Both the position numbers and the translations under genes were made by a program. From positions 136,391 through 200,390 of the forward strand of contig CABUDL010000001.1 of assembly GCA_902490335.1 (NCBI GenBank): a DNA stretch of 64,000 nt, given 5' to 3'. Below the pieces are notes generated by a model. The model was not told the origin of the DNA, searched no databases, and was given only the letters and a program-made list of their open reading frames with translations. The DNA is from an uncultured Clostridium sp. GTDB taxonomy: Bacteria > Bacillota > Clostridia > Oscillospirales > Ruminococcaceae. Position 1 is the first letter of the stretch, and each line of letters opens with the position of its first letter. Positions 38,109-46,867 of the stretch are shown one piece after another.

Positions 38109-39851
38109 TTGAAGAGGACCAGTGAGAAGCAGGGCTTTGTGCAGGGAGCGATGATCCTGATGCTCGGGACGATGACCGTCAAGGTGGTCAGTATGTTGTT
38201 TAAAATACCGATCAGCAACCTGTTGGGAGGAACGGGCTACTCCTATTTTACCAACGCCTATGAGATATTTAACCTCATTTCCACCATCGCGACGGCGGGC
38301 TTTCCGGTCGCCATCTCCAAGCTGGTGTCGGAAAACGGGGTGTTGGGAAATTATCGGGACAACCATAAGATTTTTCGCATCTCCCGAACCTTCTTTTTCA
38401 TCACCGGTTTTTTGTGCATGGTGGTGATGATCATGGGAGCGGGAAGCTTTGCGGCGATGATTCCAAACCCGGGAGCCAAGCTGTCCATCATCTGTCTTGC
38501 GCCTGCGGTGCTGACCTGCTGCCTGATGTCCGCCTACCGCGGCTATTATCAGGGAATGCAGAATATGTACCCGACCTCTATTTCCCAGATCATCGAAGCG
38601 GTCACCAAGATGATTTTCGGTCTGGGACTCAGCGGCGGCGTGATGTATCTGACCCAGAGGGAGTACAGCCTGCACGCTACGGTGCTCGGACGCAGCTATC
38701 CTTCGCCGGAGCAGGCGCAGGCGGTCATCGCCCAGCTGGCAAGCGGCGCAGCAGTGCTGGGTGTCAGCCTGTCCACAGCGGCGGGCTTGCTGTACCTGAT
38801 GGTAAGATGGCGCAAAAAAGGCGACGGAGTCAGCCGACAGCAGCTGATGCAGGCACCCAAGCCGCAGGACAGCCGCACCTTACTGAAAAGCATCCTGGTG
38901 ATTGCCATACCGGTCTGCTTGGGTTCGCTGGCGGTCAACCTGTCGGGCATCATCGACCTGCTGACGGTGACCGGACGGCTTTCTTATGTGATGGATACCG
39001 CACCGCAGCAGCTGCTGGCTTGCTACGGTCAGAATATCCCGCAGGCAGAGCTGGTCAACGGAACGGTACACAACTACCTGTACGGCGCTTACAGCGGCAA
39101 AGCGGTGGTGATTGCCAATCTGGTGCCTGCATTGACCACCGGGATGGCAGTCAGTGCGCTGCCGGCGGTAGCGGAAAGCTTTGCAAGAGGCAACCGCCTG
39201 CGCACCCAAAAGAGCATCCAGATGGTGCTGCGCATCACGGCGCTGTTTTGTGTGCCGGCAGGATTGGGCATCAGCGCCCTGTCGCAGGAGGTGTGCAGCC
39301 TGTTCTTCGGCATGAACAGCGAGGTGATGGTCGGCGCGCCGCTGCTGCGGGTGTTGGGTCTTGCTTCCATCTTCATCGCCCTGACCGGCACCACCAACAG
39401 CCTGTTGCAGGCGGTGGGCAGGGTCAGCCTGCCGGTCAAGCTCATCCTCATCGGCAGCGCCATCAAGCTGGCAATGAACTACCTGCTGGTGGGCATCCCG
39501 CAGGTCAATATTCAGGCAGCGCCGTGGTCCACCCTGGCGTGCTATATCGTCATCACCCTGCTCAGCCTGATTGCGCTGCGCAGCACGGTGGGTCCGCTTG
39601 ACGCCTTCGGCGTCTTTGGCAAGCCGTTGCTGGCAGGACTGCTGTGTGCTGCGTTTGCACGTTTGTGCCAAAATATACTCATGCAGCTGACTGCCTCCCG
39701 TTTTGCGGTGCTGCTGTCGGCTGCTGTGGGGGCAGGAGTGTATCTGGTGGGACTTTTGTTGCTGCGGGCTTTAAAAAAAGAGGACATAATGATGCTGCCC
39801 AAGGGCGAAAAAATGGCAAAAATACTTGAAAAGTACTCGCTTTTAGGGTAA
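38109..39851 (+). CDS. SpoVB/MurJ-type lipid flippase
   Basis: Polysaccharide/lipid flippase of the MVF/MATE-like superfamily with about 14 membrane segments, 580 residues. N-terminal KQGFVQGAMILMLGTMTVKV and FKIPISNLLG fit the SpoVB/YabM/MurJ pattern. The downstream mazG and rqcP genes mirror Bacillus yabM-yabN-yabO. Spore cortex or general peptidoglycan lipid II flipping are both possible. Start is uncertain: TTG 38109 gives the family-like MKRTSEKQGF start, while TTG 38088 and GTG 38097 are in-frame alternatives. Confidence 0.85.
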   Translation: MKRTSEKQGFVQGAMILMLGTMTVKVVSMLFKIPISNLLGGTGYSYFTNAYEIFNLISTIATAGFPVAISKLVSENGVLGNYRDNHKIFRISRTFFFITGFLCMVVMIMGAGSFAAMIPNPGAKLSIICLAPAVLTCCLMSAYRGYYQGMQNMYPTSISQIIEAVTKMIFGLGLSGGVMYLTQREYSLHATVLGRSYPSPEQAQAVIAQLASGAAVLGVSLSTAAGLLYLMVRWRKKGDGVSRQQLMQAPKPQDSRTLLKSILVIAIPVCLGSLAVNLSGIIDLLTVTGRLSYVMDTAPQQLLACYGQNIPQAELVNGTVHNYLYGAYSGKAVVIANLVPALTTGMAVSALPAVAESFARGNRLRTQKSIQMVLRITALFCVPAGLGISALSQEVCSLFFGMNSEVMVGAPLLRVLGLASIFIALTGTTNSLLQAVGRVSLPVKLILIGSAIKLAMNYLLVGIPQVNIQAAPWSTLACYIVITLLSLIALRSTVGPLDAFGVFGKPLLAGLLCAAFARLCQNILMQLTASRFAVLLSAAVGAGVYLVGLLLLRALKKEDIMMLPKGEKMAKILEKYSLLG

Positions 39852-39917
39852 TATATATAGAGCTGCAAAAAAGGACTGGACAAAACAATGCGGAGCAAAG
39901 CATAGGAGTGTGGTAAC

Positions 39918-40715
39918 GTGAGCGTGTCTTATGAAAAAAAGGAAAAGTACAGCATCGACGACCTGCTGCGGATTATGGAAATTCTGCGCAGCGAAGAGGG
40001 CTGTCCATGGGACCGAGAGCAGACCCACCCGTCGATGCGTCGGGATATGATCGAGGAAGCATACGAGGTGTGCGAAGCCATCGATTTGAACGACACCGAT
40101 CTGCTCAAGGAGGAGCTGGGAGATGTGCTGCTTCAGGTGGTACACCATGCCCGCATCGAGCAGGAGCAGGGCAGCTTTGATTTTCAGGATGTCTGCGACG
40201 GCATCTGCCGCAAGCTGATCCAGCGTCATCCGCACGTGTTTGCCGATGTACAGGTGGACGGCACCGAACAGGTGCTGAACAACTGGGAGCAGATCAAGCA
40301 GCAGTCCAAAGGGCAGACCACAGGCGCGCAGACACTGTTGAGCGTGCCAAAGACTTTTCCTGCGCTGATGCGCGCACAGAAGGTGCAGAAACGCGCAGCC
40401 AAGACCGGCTTTGATTACCCGGACCTGTTTTGGGCAATGGACGACCTGGAAAGCGAACTGGACGAATTGCAGGCAGCCATCGACGAGGAAGACCCGCAGC
40501 AGTGCTTTGAGGAGCTGGGGGATGTGCTGTTTTCCGCAGTGAATATCGCGCGCTTTTTGAAGGTGGATGCCGAGGACAGCCTGAACGCTTCGACAGAAAA
40601 GTTCATCCATCGTTTCTGTAAAGTGGAGCAGCTGGCACAGCAGCAGGGAATCGACCTGGAGCAAGCTTCTGTCGAACAGATGGAGCAGTTGTGGAAACAG
40701 GCGAAAAATCAGTAA
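39918..40715 (+). CDS. mazG: nucleoside triphosphate pyrophosphohydrolase MazG
   Basis: House-cleaning NTP pyrophosphatase, 265 residues with two MazG domains. Metal-binding ExxE...ExxD sets appear in EEAYEVCEAID with EELGDVLLQVV (first) and ESELDELQAAID with EELGDVLFSAV (second). CPWDREQTHPSM near the N-terminus is the family signature. Start GTG 39918 follows TAGGAGTGTGG. Equivalent to the C-terminal half of Bacillus YabN, without its tetrapyrrole methylase half. Confidence 0.94.
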   Translation: MSVSYEKKEKYSIDDLLRIMEILRSEEGCPWDREQTHPSMRRDMIEEAYEVCEAIDLNDTDLLKEELGDVLLQVVHHARIEQEQGSFDFQDVCDGICRKLIQRHPHVFADVQVDGTEQVLNNWEQIKQQSKGQTTGAQTLLSVPKTFPALMRAQKVQKRAAKTGFDYPDLFWAMDDLESELDELQAAIDEEDPQQCFEELGDVLFSAVNIARFLKVDAEDSLNASTEKFIHRFCKVEQLAQQQGIDLEQASVEQMEQLWKQAKNQ

Positions 40716-40828
40716 GAAAAGGCGCTTTTGCCCGTAGCTTTTGGGAGAATGGGCAAGGGGGTTTTAAGGCTCTTCCGCCGCAGGCGGGGGAATGGACCAA
40801 TTAAGTGAAAAAATGGAGGATAACAAAT

Positions 40829-41104
40829 ATGACGAAAGCAGAATTGATCAACGTGGTTGCACAGAAAACAGAACTTTCTAAAAAGGACAGTGAAAAGGCT
40901 GTTGTTGCGGTGATCGACGCGATTTCTGAAGCACTGGCAGCAGGCGAAAGGGTTGCGCTGGTTGGCTTTGGTACCTTTGAGGTAAAGGAACGCGCTGCAA
41001 GAGAGGGCATCAATCCAAGAACCAAAGAGAAGATCGAAATCCCATCTTCCAAGCTGCCTTCCTTCAAAGCAGGCAAAGCTCTCAAAGAGATTGTTTCCAA
41101 GTAA
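40829..41104 (+). CDS. HU family DNA-binding protein
   Basis: Nucleoid protein of 91 residues that bends DNA. The HU signature [20 protein letters not shown] lies at about residues 47-66. ATG 40829 has TGGAGGA 8 bp upstream; in-frame codons before it back to 40805 are not used. Sits between mazG and rqcP, as in many Clostridia. Confidence 0.96.
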   Translation: MTKAELINVVAQKTELSKKDSEKAVVAVIDAISEALAAGERVALVGFGTFEVKERAAREGINPRTKEKIEIPSSKLPSFKAGKALKEIVSK

Positions 41105-41130
41105 TTTGGAATCCACCAAGAACACATTCA

Positions 41131-41162
41131 ACAGCTCCGGTGCTTCCGGGGCTGTTGTTGTA
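41131..41162 (+). terminator. hairpin between HU and rqcP genes
   Basis: ACAGCTCCGG (41131-41140) pairs with CCGGGGCTGT (41146-41155) with one wobble; the following TGTTGTATT is a poor U tract, so partial readthrough into rqcP is expected. Confidence 0.55.
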
Positions 41163-41191
41163 TTAGCAGAAGGAAAACAGGAGGAATAACC

Positions 41192-41434
41192 ATGAGATTG
41201 GACAAATATTTAAAAATTACCCGACTGATCAAACGCCGCACCGTTGCCAACGAAGCGTGCGACGGCGGCAGAATCTTAGTCAACGGCAAGGTGGCTCGCG
41301 CCTCCTATGCAGTCAAGGAAGGGGATACCATCGAGATTCAGATGGGGAATCGTCCGTTAAAGGTGCAGGTGCTGTCGGTCAGCGAATATGCTACCAAGGA
41401 AAGTGCGCCGGAAATGTACCGTGTAGAGGAATAG
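41192..41434 (+). CDS. rqcP: RNA-binding S4 protein RqcP (YabO/Hsp15-like)
   Basis: An 80-residue S4-domain protein beginning MRLDKYLKITRLIKRRTVANE. In Firmicutes RqcP works with RqcH to drive C-terminal alanine tailing of stalled nascent chains on the 50S subunit. The conserved R/D pair near the start and the S4 core GRILVNGKVARASYAVKEGD are intact. Start ATG follows CAGGAGGAA. Its position after mazG and HU reproduces the yabNO neighbourhood. Confidence 0.93.
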   Translation: MRLDKYLKITRLIKRRTVANEACDGGRILVNGKVARASYAVKEGDTIEIQMGNRPLKVQVLSVSEYATKESAPEMYRVEE

Positions 41435-41530
41435 CTGCTGCCGATTGTACCAAAAACCTGCAAACCTTCCGAAATCACAGGCAAAAAATCAATTTTTTTT
41501 AGAAGATGTAACAATCATTCACGACGCTTG

Positions 41531-41559
41531 TTGACAACAATCGCCAAAAGCGTTATGAT
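41531..41559 (+). promoter_or_regulatory. sigma-A promoter of metK
   Basis: Perfect TTGACA (41531-41536), 17 bp, TATGAT (41554-41559), upstream of the S-box leader. Confidence 0.88.
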
Positions 41560-41612
41560 AGCCCTTGTTAAAAGAGCAACACCACATTATTTTGTCAATA
41601 AAACTGAACAGC

Positions 41613-41753
41613 CTTATCAAGAGTGACAGAGGGGACAGGCCCTGTGAAGTCCGGCAACCTGCAAAGCGGCAGCTTTGTAAGGTGCCAAATCCTGCGGGTT
41701 AAGCCGAGAGATGAGGAAGCAAAGACTCGATCTCACGGTCGGGTCTTTTTTGT
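41613..41753 (+). promoter_or_regulatory. SAM-I (S-box) riboswitch with terminator
   Basis: Aptamer at 41613-41716: CTTATCAAGAG at the 5' side of P1, GGCCCTGTGAAGTCCGGCAACC in the P2/P3 region (read in two parts), AAGGTGCCAAATCCTGC and the closing GAGAGATGAGG. It is followed by a terminator AAGACTCGA...TCGGGTCTT plus TTTTTT (41721-41753). SAM binding should promote termination and shut off metK, its own synthase. Confidence 0.96.
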
Positions 41754-41856
41754 ACCCCTTTTAGGGGACAGCAAAAGAACGATCTCGAACCAGCTGCACG
41801 CTGTTTGGTTTATGAAAAATCATAGTAACCAAAAGAAAAGAAAGGAACGAACGACT

Positions 41857-43035
41857 ATGGCAAAATACTTATTTACATCCGAATCGGTTACCGAAGGACA
41901 TCCCGATAAAATCTGCGACCAGATTTCCGACGCAGTGCTCGACTCGATTCTGGAGCAGGACCCAAACGGACGTGTAGCCTGTGAAACCACTGTCACCACC
42001 GGTATGGTCATGGTAATGGGAGAAATCAGCACCTCCTGCTATGTGGACATCCCGAAGATTGCCCGTCAGGTCATCCGCGACATCGGCTATGACCGCGCAA
42101 AATTTGGCTTTGACTGCGACACCTGCGGCATCATCACCTCCATCGACGAGCAGTCCTGCGACATTGCGCTGGGCGTAGACAAAGGTCTGGAGGCAAAAGA
42201 TGCCAACAGCGAAGAAGAGGACAACGGTGCGGGCGACCAGGGCATGATGTTTGGTTTTGCCTGCGACGATACCCCGGAGCTGATGCCGATGCCGATTTCT
42301 CTGGCACACAAGCTGGCAAAACAGCTGACCAAGGTGCGCAAGGACGGCACCCTTAATTATCTGCGCCCGGACGGCAAGACACAGGTCACCATCGAGTATG
42401 AAAACGAGGTGCCGGTAGCAGTTGAAACCATCGTCATCTCCAACCAGCATTCCCCGGAGGTGGAGATGGAGCAGCTGCGTGCAGACATCAAAAAGTATGT
42501 CATCGACCCAATCGTGCCACAGGAGCTGATGACCGAGCAGACCAAAATCTTCATCAATCCGACCGGACGCTTTGTCATCGGCGGACCACAGGGTGACAGC
42601 GGCTTGACCGGCAGAAAAATCATCGTGGACACCTATGGCGGCATGGGTCGTCACGGCGGCGGCGCTTTCTCCGGCAAAGACCCGACCAAGGTGGACCGTT
42701 CGGCAGCCTATGCAGCAAGATATGTTGCAAAGAACATCGTTGCAGCCAAGCTGGCAAAGAAATGTGAGGTTCAGCTGGCTTATGCCATCGGTGTTGCAAA
42801 ACCGGTATCCATCAACGTCAACACCTTCGGCACCGGTGCTGTTGCAGATGAGCAGCTGGAAAAGGCGGTTGAGAAGGTATTCGACCTGCGCCCGACCGCA
42901 ATCATCAACTCGCTGGGTCTGCGCCGTCCAATCTACCGTCAGCTGGCAGCATACGGACACATGGGCAGAGAGGACCTGGGCGTCAGCTGGGAAAAGACCG
43001 ACAAGGTGGACGCTCTGCTGGCAGCAATCAAATAG
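41857..43035 (+). CDS. metK: S-adenosylmethionine synthetase
   Basis: Makes SAM from methionine and ATP. 392 residues with N-terminal [13 protein letters not shown], the P-loop-like [22 protein letters not shown] and typical three-domain length. The open frame continues upstream through the riboswitch to 41623, but ATG 41857 with AAAGGAACG is the real start since the upstream part is leader RNA. Negative feedback by SAM is expected via the S-box. Confidence 0.97.
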   Translation: MAKYLFTSESVTEGHPDKICDQISDAVLDSILEQDPNGRVACETTVTTGMVMVMGEISTSCYVDIPKIARQVIRDIGYDRAKFGFDCDTCGIITSIDEQSCDIALGVDKGLEAKDANSEEEDNGAGDQGMMFGFACDDTPELMPMPISLAHKLAKQLTKVRKDGTLNYLRPDGKTQVTIEYENEVPVAVETIVISNQHSPEVEMEQLRADIKKYVIDPIVPQELMTEQTKIFINPTGRFVIGGPQGDSGLTGRKIIVDTYGGMGRHGGGAFSGKDPTKVDRSAAYAARYVAKNIVAAKLAKKCEVQLAYAIGVAKPVSINVNTFGTGAVADEQLEKAVEKVFDLRPTAIINSLGLRRPIYRQLAAYGHMGREDLGVSWEKTDKVDALLAAIK

Positions 43036-43050
43036 AATCGGCAAATGCAA

Positions 43051-43079
43051 AAGGACATGGATTTCCATGTCCTTTTTTG
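43051..43079 (+). terminator. intrinsic terminator after metK
   Basis: AAGGACATGG-ATTT-CCATGTCCTT followed by TTTT. Confidence 0.92.
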
Positions 43080-43191
43080 TGTTTGCAAGCCTTGAGAGAA
43101 AGGATTTGCTTACAAAACGATTTTATATTTTAAATATAGCGGAGAAAGAGGAAGAATTTAGGAAAATAATCTAAAAATTTAAAGTTTATAC

Positions 43192-43220
43192 TTTACATTT
43201 CTGGCAATAAAGGATATAAT
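43192..43220 (+). promoter_or_regulatory. sigma-A promoter of the serine hydrolase gene
   Basis: TTTACA (43192-43197), 17 bp, perfect TATAAT (43215-43220). It overlaps the extended open frame and thereby fixes the start at GTG 43249. Confidence 0.82.
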
Positions 43221-43248
43221 GAAAGAAAAAATACCGGGAGGTTCAGTC

Positions 43249-44640
43249 GTGGAAATTTTAAATAAAACCATTGAACAAATCAGAAAGCAGTACGGCGTAG
43301 CCGGTGGTATCCTGATTGCCATTAAAGACGGCAAGGTGCTTCTCAAGGAGTGTTTTGGTCAGGCTGACGCAGAAAAAGGCAAACCGGTGGACAGCAAGAC
43401 CCTGTTCCAGATTGCATCCTGTTCGAAAGCATTCACGACCATGGTTGCCGGTCAGCTGTGCGACGAAGGCAAGATGACCTGGGATACTCCGGTCAAACAG
43501 CTGATGCCGGACTTTAGAATGGTGGACAAATATGCCGAGGAGCACGTCACCCCTCGTGATATGGCTTGCCACCGCACCGGTCTGTGCCGCCATGATGTCA
43601 TGCGCACCTTTGTCCGCGAGGACAGAGCAGACCTGGTTCGCCGCATCGCTTACTTCCCGCCGGCATACGGCTTCAGAGAGAAGTACAGCTACCAGAACCA
43701 GATGTATGTGGCTCTGGGCTACCTGTGTGAACGTCTGACCGGAAAGACATGGGAGCAGCTGCTGAAAGAAAAGATTGGTGACCCGCTGGGAATGGATATG
43801 TACTTCCGCGGCATCGACACCATCGAGGACAAGAACGCAGCGATGCCGTATGCGCAGAAGGACGGCAAGATTTTCCGCGTGGATGAGGTAGTCGGAAAGG
43901 CAAGCAACCCATGCGGCGGTCTGTACACCAACCTGGACAGCTTGGAGCGCTGGATTCGGATGCTGCTGGGCGAAGGCGAGCTGGAAGGCAAGCGCATCAT
44001 CAGCAAGGAAGGCTTTGCCGAGCTGATTAAACCGAACGTTGTCATCCCGGGCAAACCGTCCCATCCAAAGGAAATGCAGCAGTCCTACGCAATGGCATGG
44101 ATCAACTCCATCTACAAAGGCAAGCTGCTCATTTCCCACTCCGGTTCCACCAACGGCTTCAACTCGATGGTTGGATTCTTCCCGGAGGAGAACGCAGCCT
44201 TCGCGCTGTCGGTCAATACTGTGGACACCCCGGCATACAGCTGCCTGAAATACCTGCTGTGTGACCTGCTGCTCAATGACGTAGAGGAGGATTACTCCTT
44301 CCTGATTGACATTTACAACCGCCGCGTTAACCTTGGACCGGACTACACCGAGGAAGAGCAGAAGGACCTGCCGCTGAGCGAAGAGCAGGCGAAGAAATAT
44401 CTGGGTACCTACTACAATCCGGGCTATGGCGTGATGGAATTTGTCTATGAGGACGGTCATCTGCGCCAGCACTATGGCTTGATGGACCAGCCGTTCAACT
44501 ACATCGGCGACGATAAGTTTGTAGGCTTCGAGGTGCTGGATACCCGCACCTACCGAGCAAACTTTACCGAGGACGGCAACCTCTGGATGCGCCTGTCCAC
44601 CGATGCAGTCTGCCCAATCTTCTTTGAGCGGGTGCGCTAA
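43249..44640 (+). CDS. serine hydrolase, beta-lactamase/PBP-like (class C fold)
   Basis: A 463-residue protein of the serine beta-lactamase-like family. SxxK motif S57-C-S-K60, YxN (Y-Q-N near 146) and HSGSTNG near 298, which replaces KTG, are all visible, so the active site is complete. The C-terminal 100 residues form a lipocalin-like DUF3471-type domain. There is no signal peptide, so it is predicted cytoplasmic, more like an esterase/peptidase than a resistance enzyme. Start GTG 43249 follows CGGGAGG. Confidence 0.88.
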   Translation: MEILNKTIEQIRKQYGVAGGILIAIKDGKVLLKECFGQADAEKGKPVDSKTLFQIASCSKAFTTMVAGQLCDEGKMTWDTPVKQLMPDFRMVDKYAEEHVTPRDMACHRTGLCRHDVMRTFVREDRADLVRRIAYFPPAYGFREKYSYQNQMYVALGYLCERLTGKTWEQLLKEKIGDPLGMDMYFRGIDTIEDKNAAMPYAQKDGKIFRVDEVVGKASNPCGGLYTNLDSLERWIRMLLGEGELEGKRIISKEGFAELIKPNVVIPGKPSHPKEMQQSYAMAWINSIYKGKLLISHSGSTNGFNSMVGFFPEENAAFALSVNTVDTPAYSCLKYLLCDLLLNDVEEDYSFLIDIYNRRVNLGPDYTEEEQKDLPLSEEQAKKYLGTYYNPGYGVMEFVYEDGHLRQHYGLMDQPFNYIGDDKFVGFEVLDTRTYRANFTEDGNLWMRLSTDAVCPIFFERVR

Positions 44641-44670
44641 TCGAGCAAAAGAATATCACAGAACAAAACA

Positions 44671-44703
44671 ATGGGGAGGACATCCGATGGATGTCCTCCC
44701 CAT
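44671..44703. terminator. bidirectional terminator
   Basis: Perfect 15-bp stem ATGGGGAGGACATCC/GGATGTCCTCCCCAT with a 3-base loop, between convergent serine hydrolase and carboxypeptidase genes. Confidence 0.85.
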
Positions 44704-44759
44704 TTGCTGTTGCAGGCTATTTTCCACACACTCCCCTTGAGAAGGTGGAAAAAGTATTC

Positions 44760-45902
44760 CTACTCTCCGGTGACCAGCGGGACGCTGCACAACAGCTGGT
44801 TGTCCAGAGTGTATTCCAGCAAGCCGCAGACCTGATTGGAGGCGGTGGGCGGATAGAGGAACGGCTGGGCAATCAACCGGCTTTGCAGGCGGGCAGATTC
44901 GCCTTGCCGCAGCGGGACGCAGGGCTGCCAGACGGGCAGCAGCGAGATGGGAGCTTCGATGCCGTTCGGTTGGATTTCGCCGCCCACCATCGTGGCGTGG
45001 ACAGGCGGCAGCGCCAGCGGCTGCATCGAGTAGCGGCTAAAGCAGCGGTCGTACAGAGAAGCGTGCAGGTTCCAGTCGTCCTGCGCATTCAGGGTGACAC
45101 AGATGAGGGTCATCCCGTCCCGCTCGGCAGCGGACACCAGACACCGTCCGGCATCGTCGGTGAAGCCGGTCTTGACCCCGATGCAGTCGGGATAGAGGGT
45201 CAACAGTCGGTTGTAGTTTTTCAGCCACCGCTCATAGGGCGGCGCACCAAACCGGACCTGCATCGAAGGCTGGGAGCAGATGTAGGCAAAATCTTCGTTT
45301 TGTAAGGCAACGCGGGTCAGCTTGGCAAGGTCGAAGGCGGTGGAGTAATGCTCGGGCGCATCCAGTCCGCAGGCGGTGACATAGTGGGTATCGGCAAGAC
45401 CCAGCTGCTGGGCGCGCCGGTTCATCGCCTCCACAAAACCTTCGATGCTGCCGTACAACCGCACACCGGCGGCATTGGCAGCATCATTGCCGGAGGGCAG
45501 CAGCATCCCGCACGCCAGCGCGTACAGCGAAACCATGTCGCCTTCCATCAGTCCCATCGAGGAGCCTTCCACCTGAATGGCATCGGAATCGACCACAAAA
45601 TAATCGTGCAGATTGGGCTGTTCGAGCACCATCATCGCACCGATGATTTTGGTGGTGCTTGCCATCGGCAGACGCTGGTGGATGTTCTGCCCGCACAGCA
45701 CCCGACCGGTGGTCGCCTCCATCACCAGATAGGCTTTTGCAGCAGCATCGGGTTGTTCGTAAACGGAAAAATCCTCCAGCGATACCGGTGACGGGCAGAG
45801 AGGGGTGCGGTTTTCCTTGGCAAAAATCCTCCAGTCCGCTGCACCGCCAAAGAGCAGCAGGGCGCAGAGAAAAGAAAAAGACAGGCGTTTGAAAGCGTTC
45901 AA
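44760..45902 (-). CDS. D-alanyl-D-alanine carboxypeptidase (DacF-type)
   Basis: Complete DD-carboxypeptidase, 380 residues: N-terminal signal anchor (RLSFSFLCALLLFGG), SxxK as S82-T-T-K85, SGN at 137-139, KTG in GVKTGFTDDAG near 245, and a shortened PBP5-like C-terminal domain. It is a paralogue of the truncated gene at the start of the window. The TTG at 45902 has AAAAAGGAG nine bp upstream; the TTG at 45911 would abut it. Divergently transcribed from traX across a 17-bp inverted repeat. Confidence 0.93.
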   Translation of the reverse strand: MNAFKRLSFSFLCALLLFGGAADWRIFAKENRTPLCPSPVSLEDFSVYEQPDAAAKAYLVMEATTGRVLCGQNIHQRLPMASTTKIIGAMMVLEQPNLHDYFVVDSDAIQVEGSSMGLMEGDMVSLYALACGMLLPSGNDAANAAGVRLYGSIEGFVEAMNRRAQQLGLADTHYVTACGLDAPEHYSTAFDLAKLTRVALQNEDFAYICSQPSMQVRFGAPPYERWLKNYNRLLTLYPDCIGVKTGFTDDAGRCLVSAAERDGMTLICVTLNAQDDWNLHASLYDRCFSRYSMQPLALPPVHATMVGGEIQPNGIEAPISLLPVWQPCVPLRQGESARLQSRLIAQPFLYPPTASNQVCGLLEYTLDNQLLCSVPLVTGE

Positions 45903-45976
45903 GGCAGCCAACTCCTTTTTGTTCAGAAATCCGGGGTGGAACAGTACAGGATATGCTGAGGTTGGAGAGAAAATTC

Positions 45977-46027
45977 AAAATGTACAATTTGTAATCTGGA
46001 TTTATGACAATACAAATTGTACATTTT
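45977..46027. promoter_or_regulatory. perfect 17-bp inverted repeat, operator or terminator-like
   Basis: Arms 45977-45993 (AAAATGTACAATTTGTA) and 46011-46027 are exact reverse complements with a 17-nt loop. It lies between divergent genes and ends 5 bp before the traX -35. The core word TGTACAA recurs once more just after the traX -10 (46061 onwards). Could be a repressor site; the A/T runs would also allow a weak hairpin terminator. Confidence 0.6.
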
Positions 46028-46032
46028 TTTTA

Positions 46033-46061
46033 TTGAAAAAGTGCGAACAGTGGCGTATACT
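46033..46061 (+). promoter_or_regulatory. sigma-A promoter of traX
   Basis: TTGAAA (46033-46038), 17 bp, TATACT (46056-46061). Confidence 0.8.
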
Positions 46062-46094
46062 GTACAAGCAAAAACTTTTGAGGAGGAAAAACGA

Positions 46095-46802
46095 ATGGAA
46101 CAAACTCTACCAAAACTGAAAACCAATCTGGATACCAACCTGCTCAAGCTGGTTGCGGTCGTCTGTATGCTGCTCGACCACTTCGGTGCGACCTTTTTTG
46201 AGCAGGTTCCTGCCTTTCGCTGGGCGGGCAGGCTGGCGTTCCCGCTGTTTTGCTACTGCATGACGGTGGGGATGCTGTACACCCACGACATCAAGCGGTA
46301 CCTGAGGAGATTGGGATTGTTTGCGCTGATTTCACAGCCGTTCTGGATACTGGCTTTTAATGCGGAGGACTTTTGGGGAAACCTGCTCAATCTCAACATC
46401 TTTTTCACCCTCTTTATGAGCCTGTTGACCGTCTGGGGATTTAAGGAGAAGAAATACTGGCTGTTTGTGGCAGGGGTCCTGGTGATGTCCTTCATCAACT
46501 TCGACTATTCCACCACCGGCATCATCCTGATGATGATTTTCTATCTGTGCAGGAACAAGCCGACTCTGGGCGCTGCGTTGTATTTTCTGAGCTACCTGCC
46601 TGCCTTCTGGGGAGATGTGCAGGACCCGCTGGCACTGGTTGTCGGCGGACACGCCATCAGCTTTGAGGCATTCTCTCTGCTGGCACTGCCGCTGATTTAT
46701 TTAAAGACCAACAGCGGTCTGAAAATCTCCAAATGGGTGTTCTATCTGATTTATCCGGCACATCTGCTGGTCATCTATCTGCTCCAGCTGTGGATGGCAT
46801 AA
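46095..46802 (+). CDS. TraX family membrane protein
   Basis: A 235-residue integral membrane protein with about seven or eight hydrophobic segments. The stretch LLKLVAVVCMLLDHFGATF near the start and AGRLAFPLFCYCM are characteristic of the TraX/acyltransferase-3-like family; F-plasmid TraX acetylates pilin, but chromosomal members have no known role. ATG 46095 has TGAGGAGG upstream; the frame is open further up through the promoter. No conjugation genes nearby. Confidence 0.88.
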   Translation: MEQTLPKLKTNLDTNLLKLVAVVCMLLDHFGATFFEQVPAFRWAGRLAFPLFCYCMTVGMLYTHDIKRYLRRLGLFALISQPFWILAFNAEDFWGNLLNLNIFFTLFMSLLTVWGFKEKKYWLFVAGVLVMSFINFDYSTTGIILMMIFYLCRNKPTLGAALYFLSYLPAFWGDVQDPLALVVGGHAISFEAFSLLALPLIYLKTNSGLKISKWVFYLIYPAHLLVIYLLQLWMA

Positions 46803-46810
46803 GACAAAAT

Positions 46811-46849
46811 AAGGGAGGCGTCCTCTTTATGGAAGAGGACGCCTCCCTT
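46811..46849. terminator. bidirectional terminator between traX and spoVFB
   Basis: Perfect 17-bp stem AAGGGAGGCGTCCTCTT/AAGAGGACGCCTCCCTT with a 5-nt loop, at the end of two convergent units. Confidence 0.88.
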
Positions 46850-46867
46850 ATCGTTTTTGCAAAAGCT

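Noticed and set aside
41623..41856. N-terminal extension of MetK
   Set aside because: The open frame runs through the SAM riboswitch; the conserved MetK start and ribosome binding site are at 41857.
46095..46802. Conjugative element indicated by traX
   Set aside because: No relaxase, type IV secretion or integration genes nearby; chromosomal TraX-like proteins are common.
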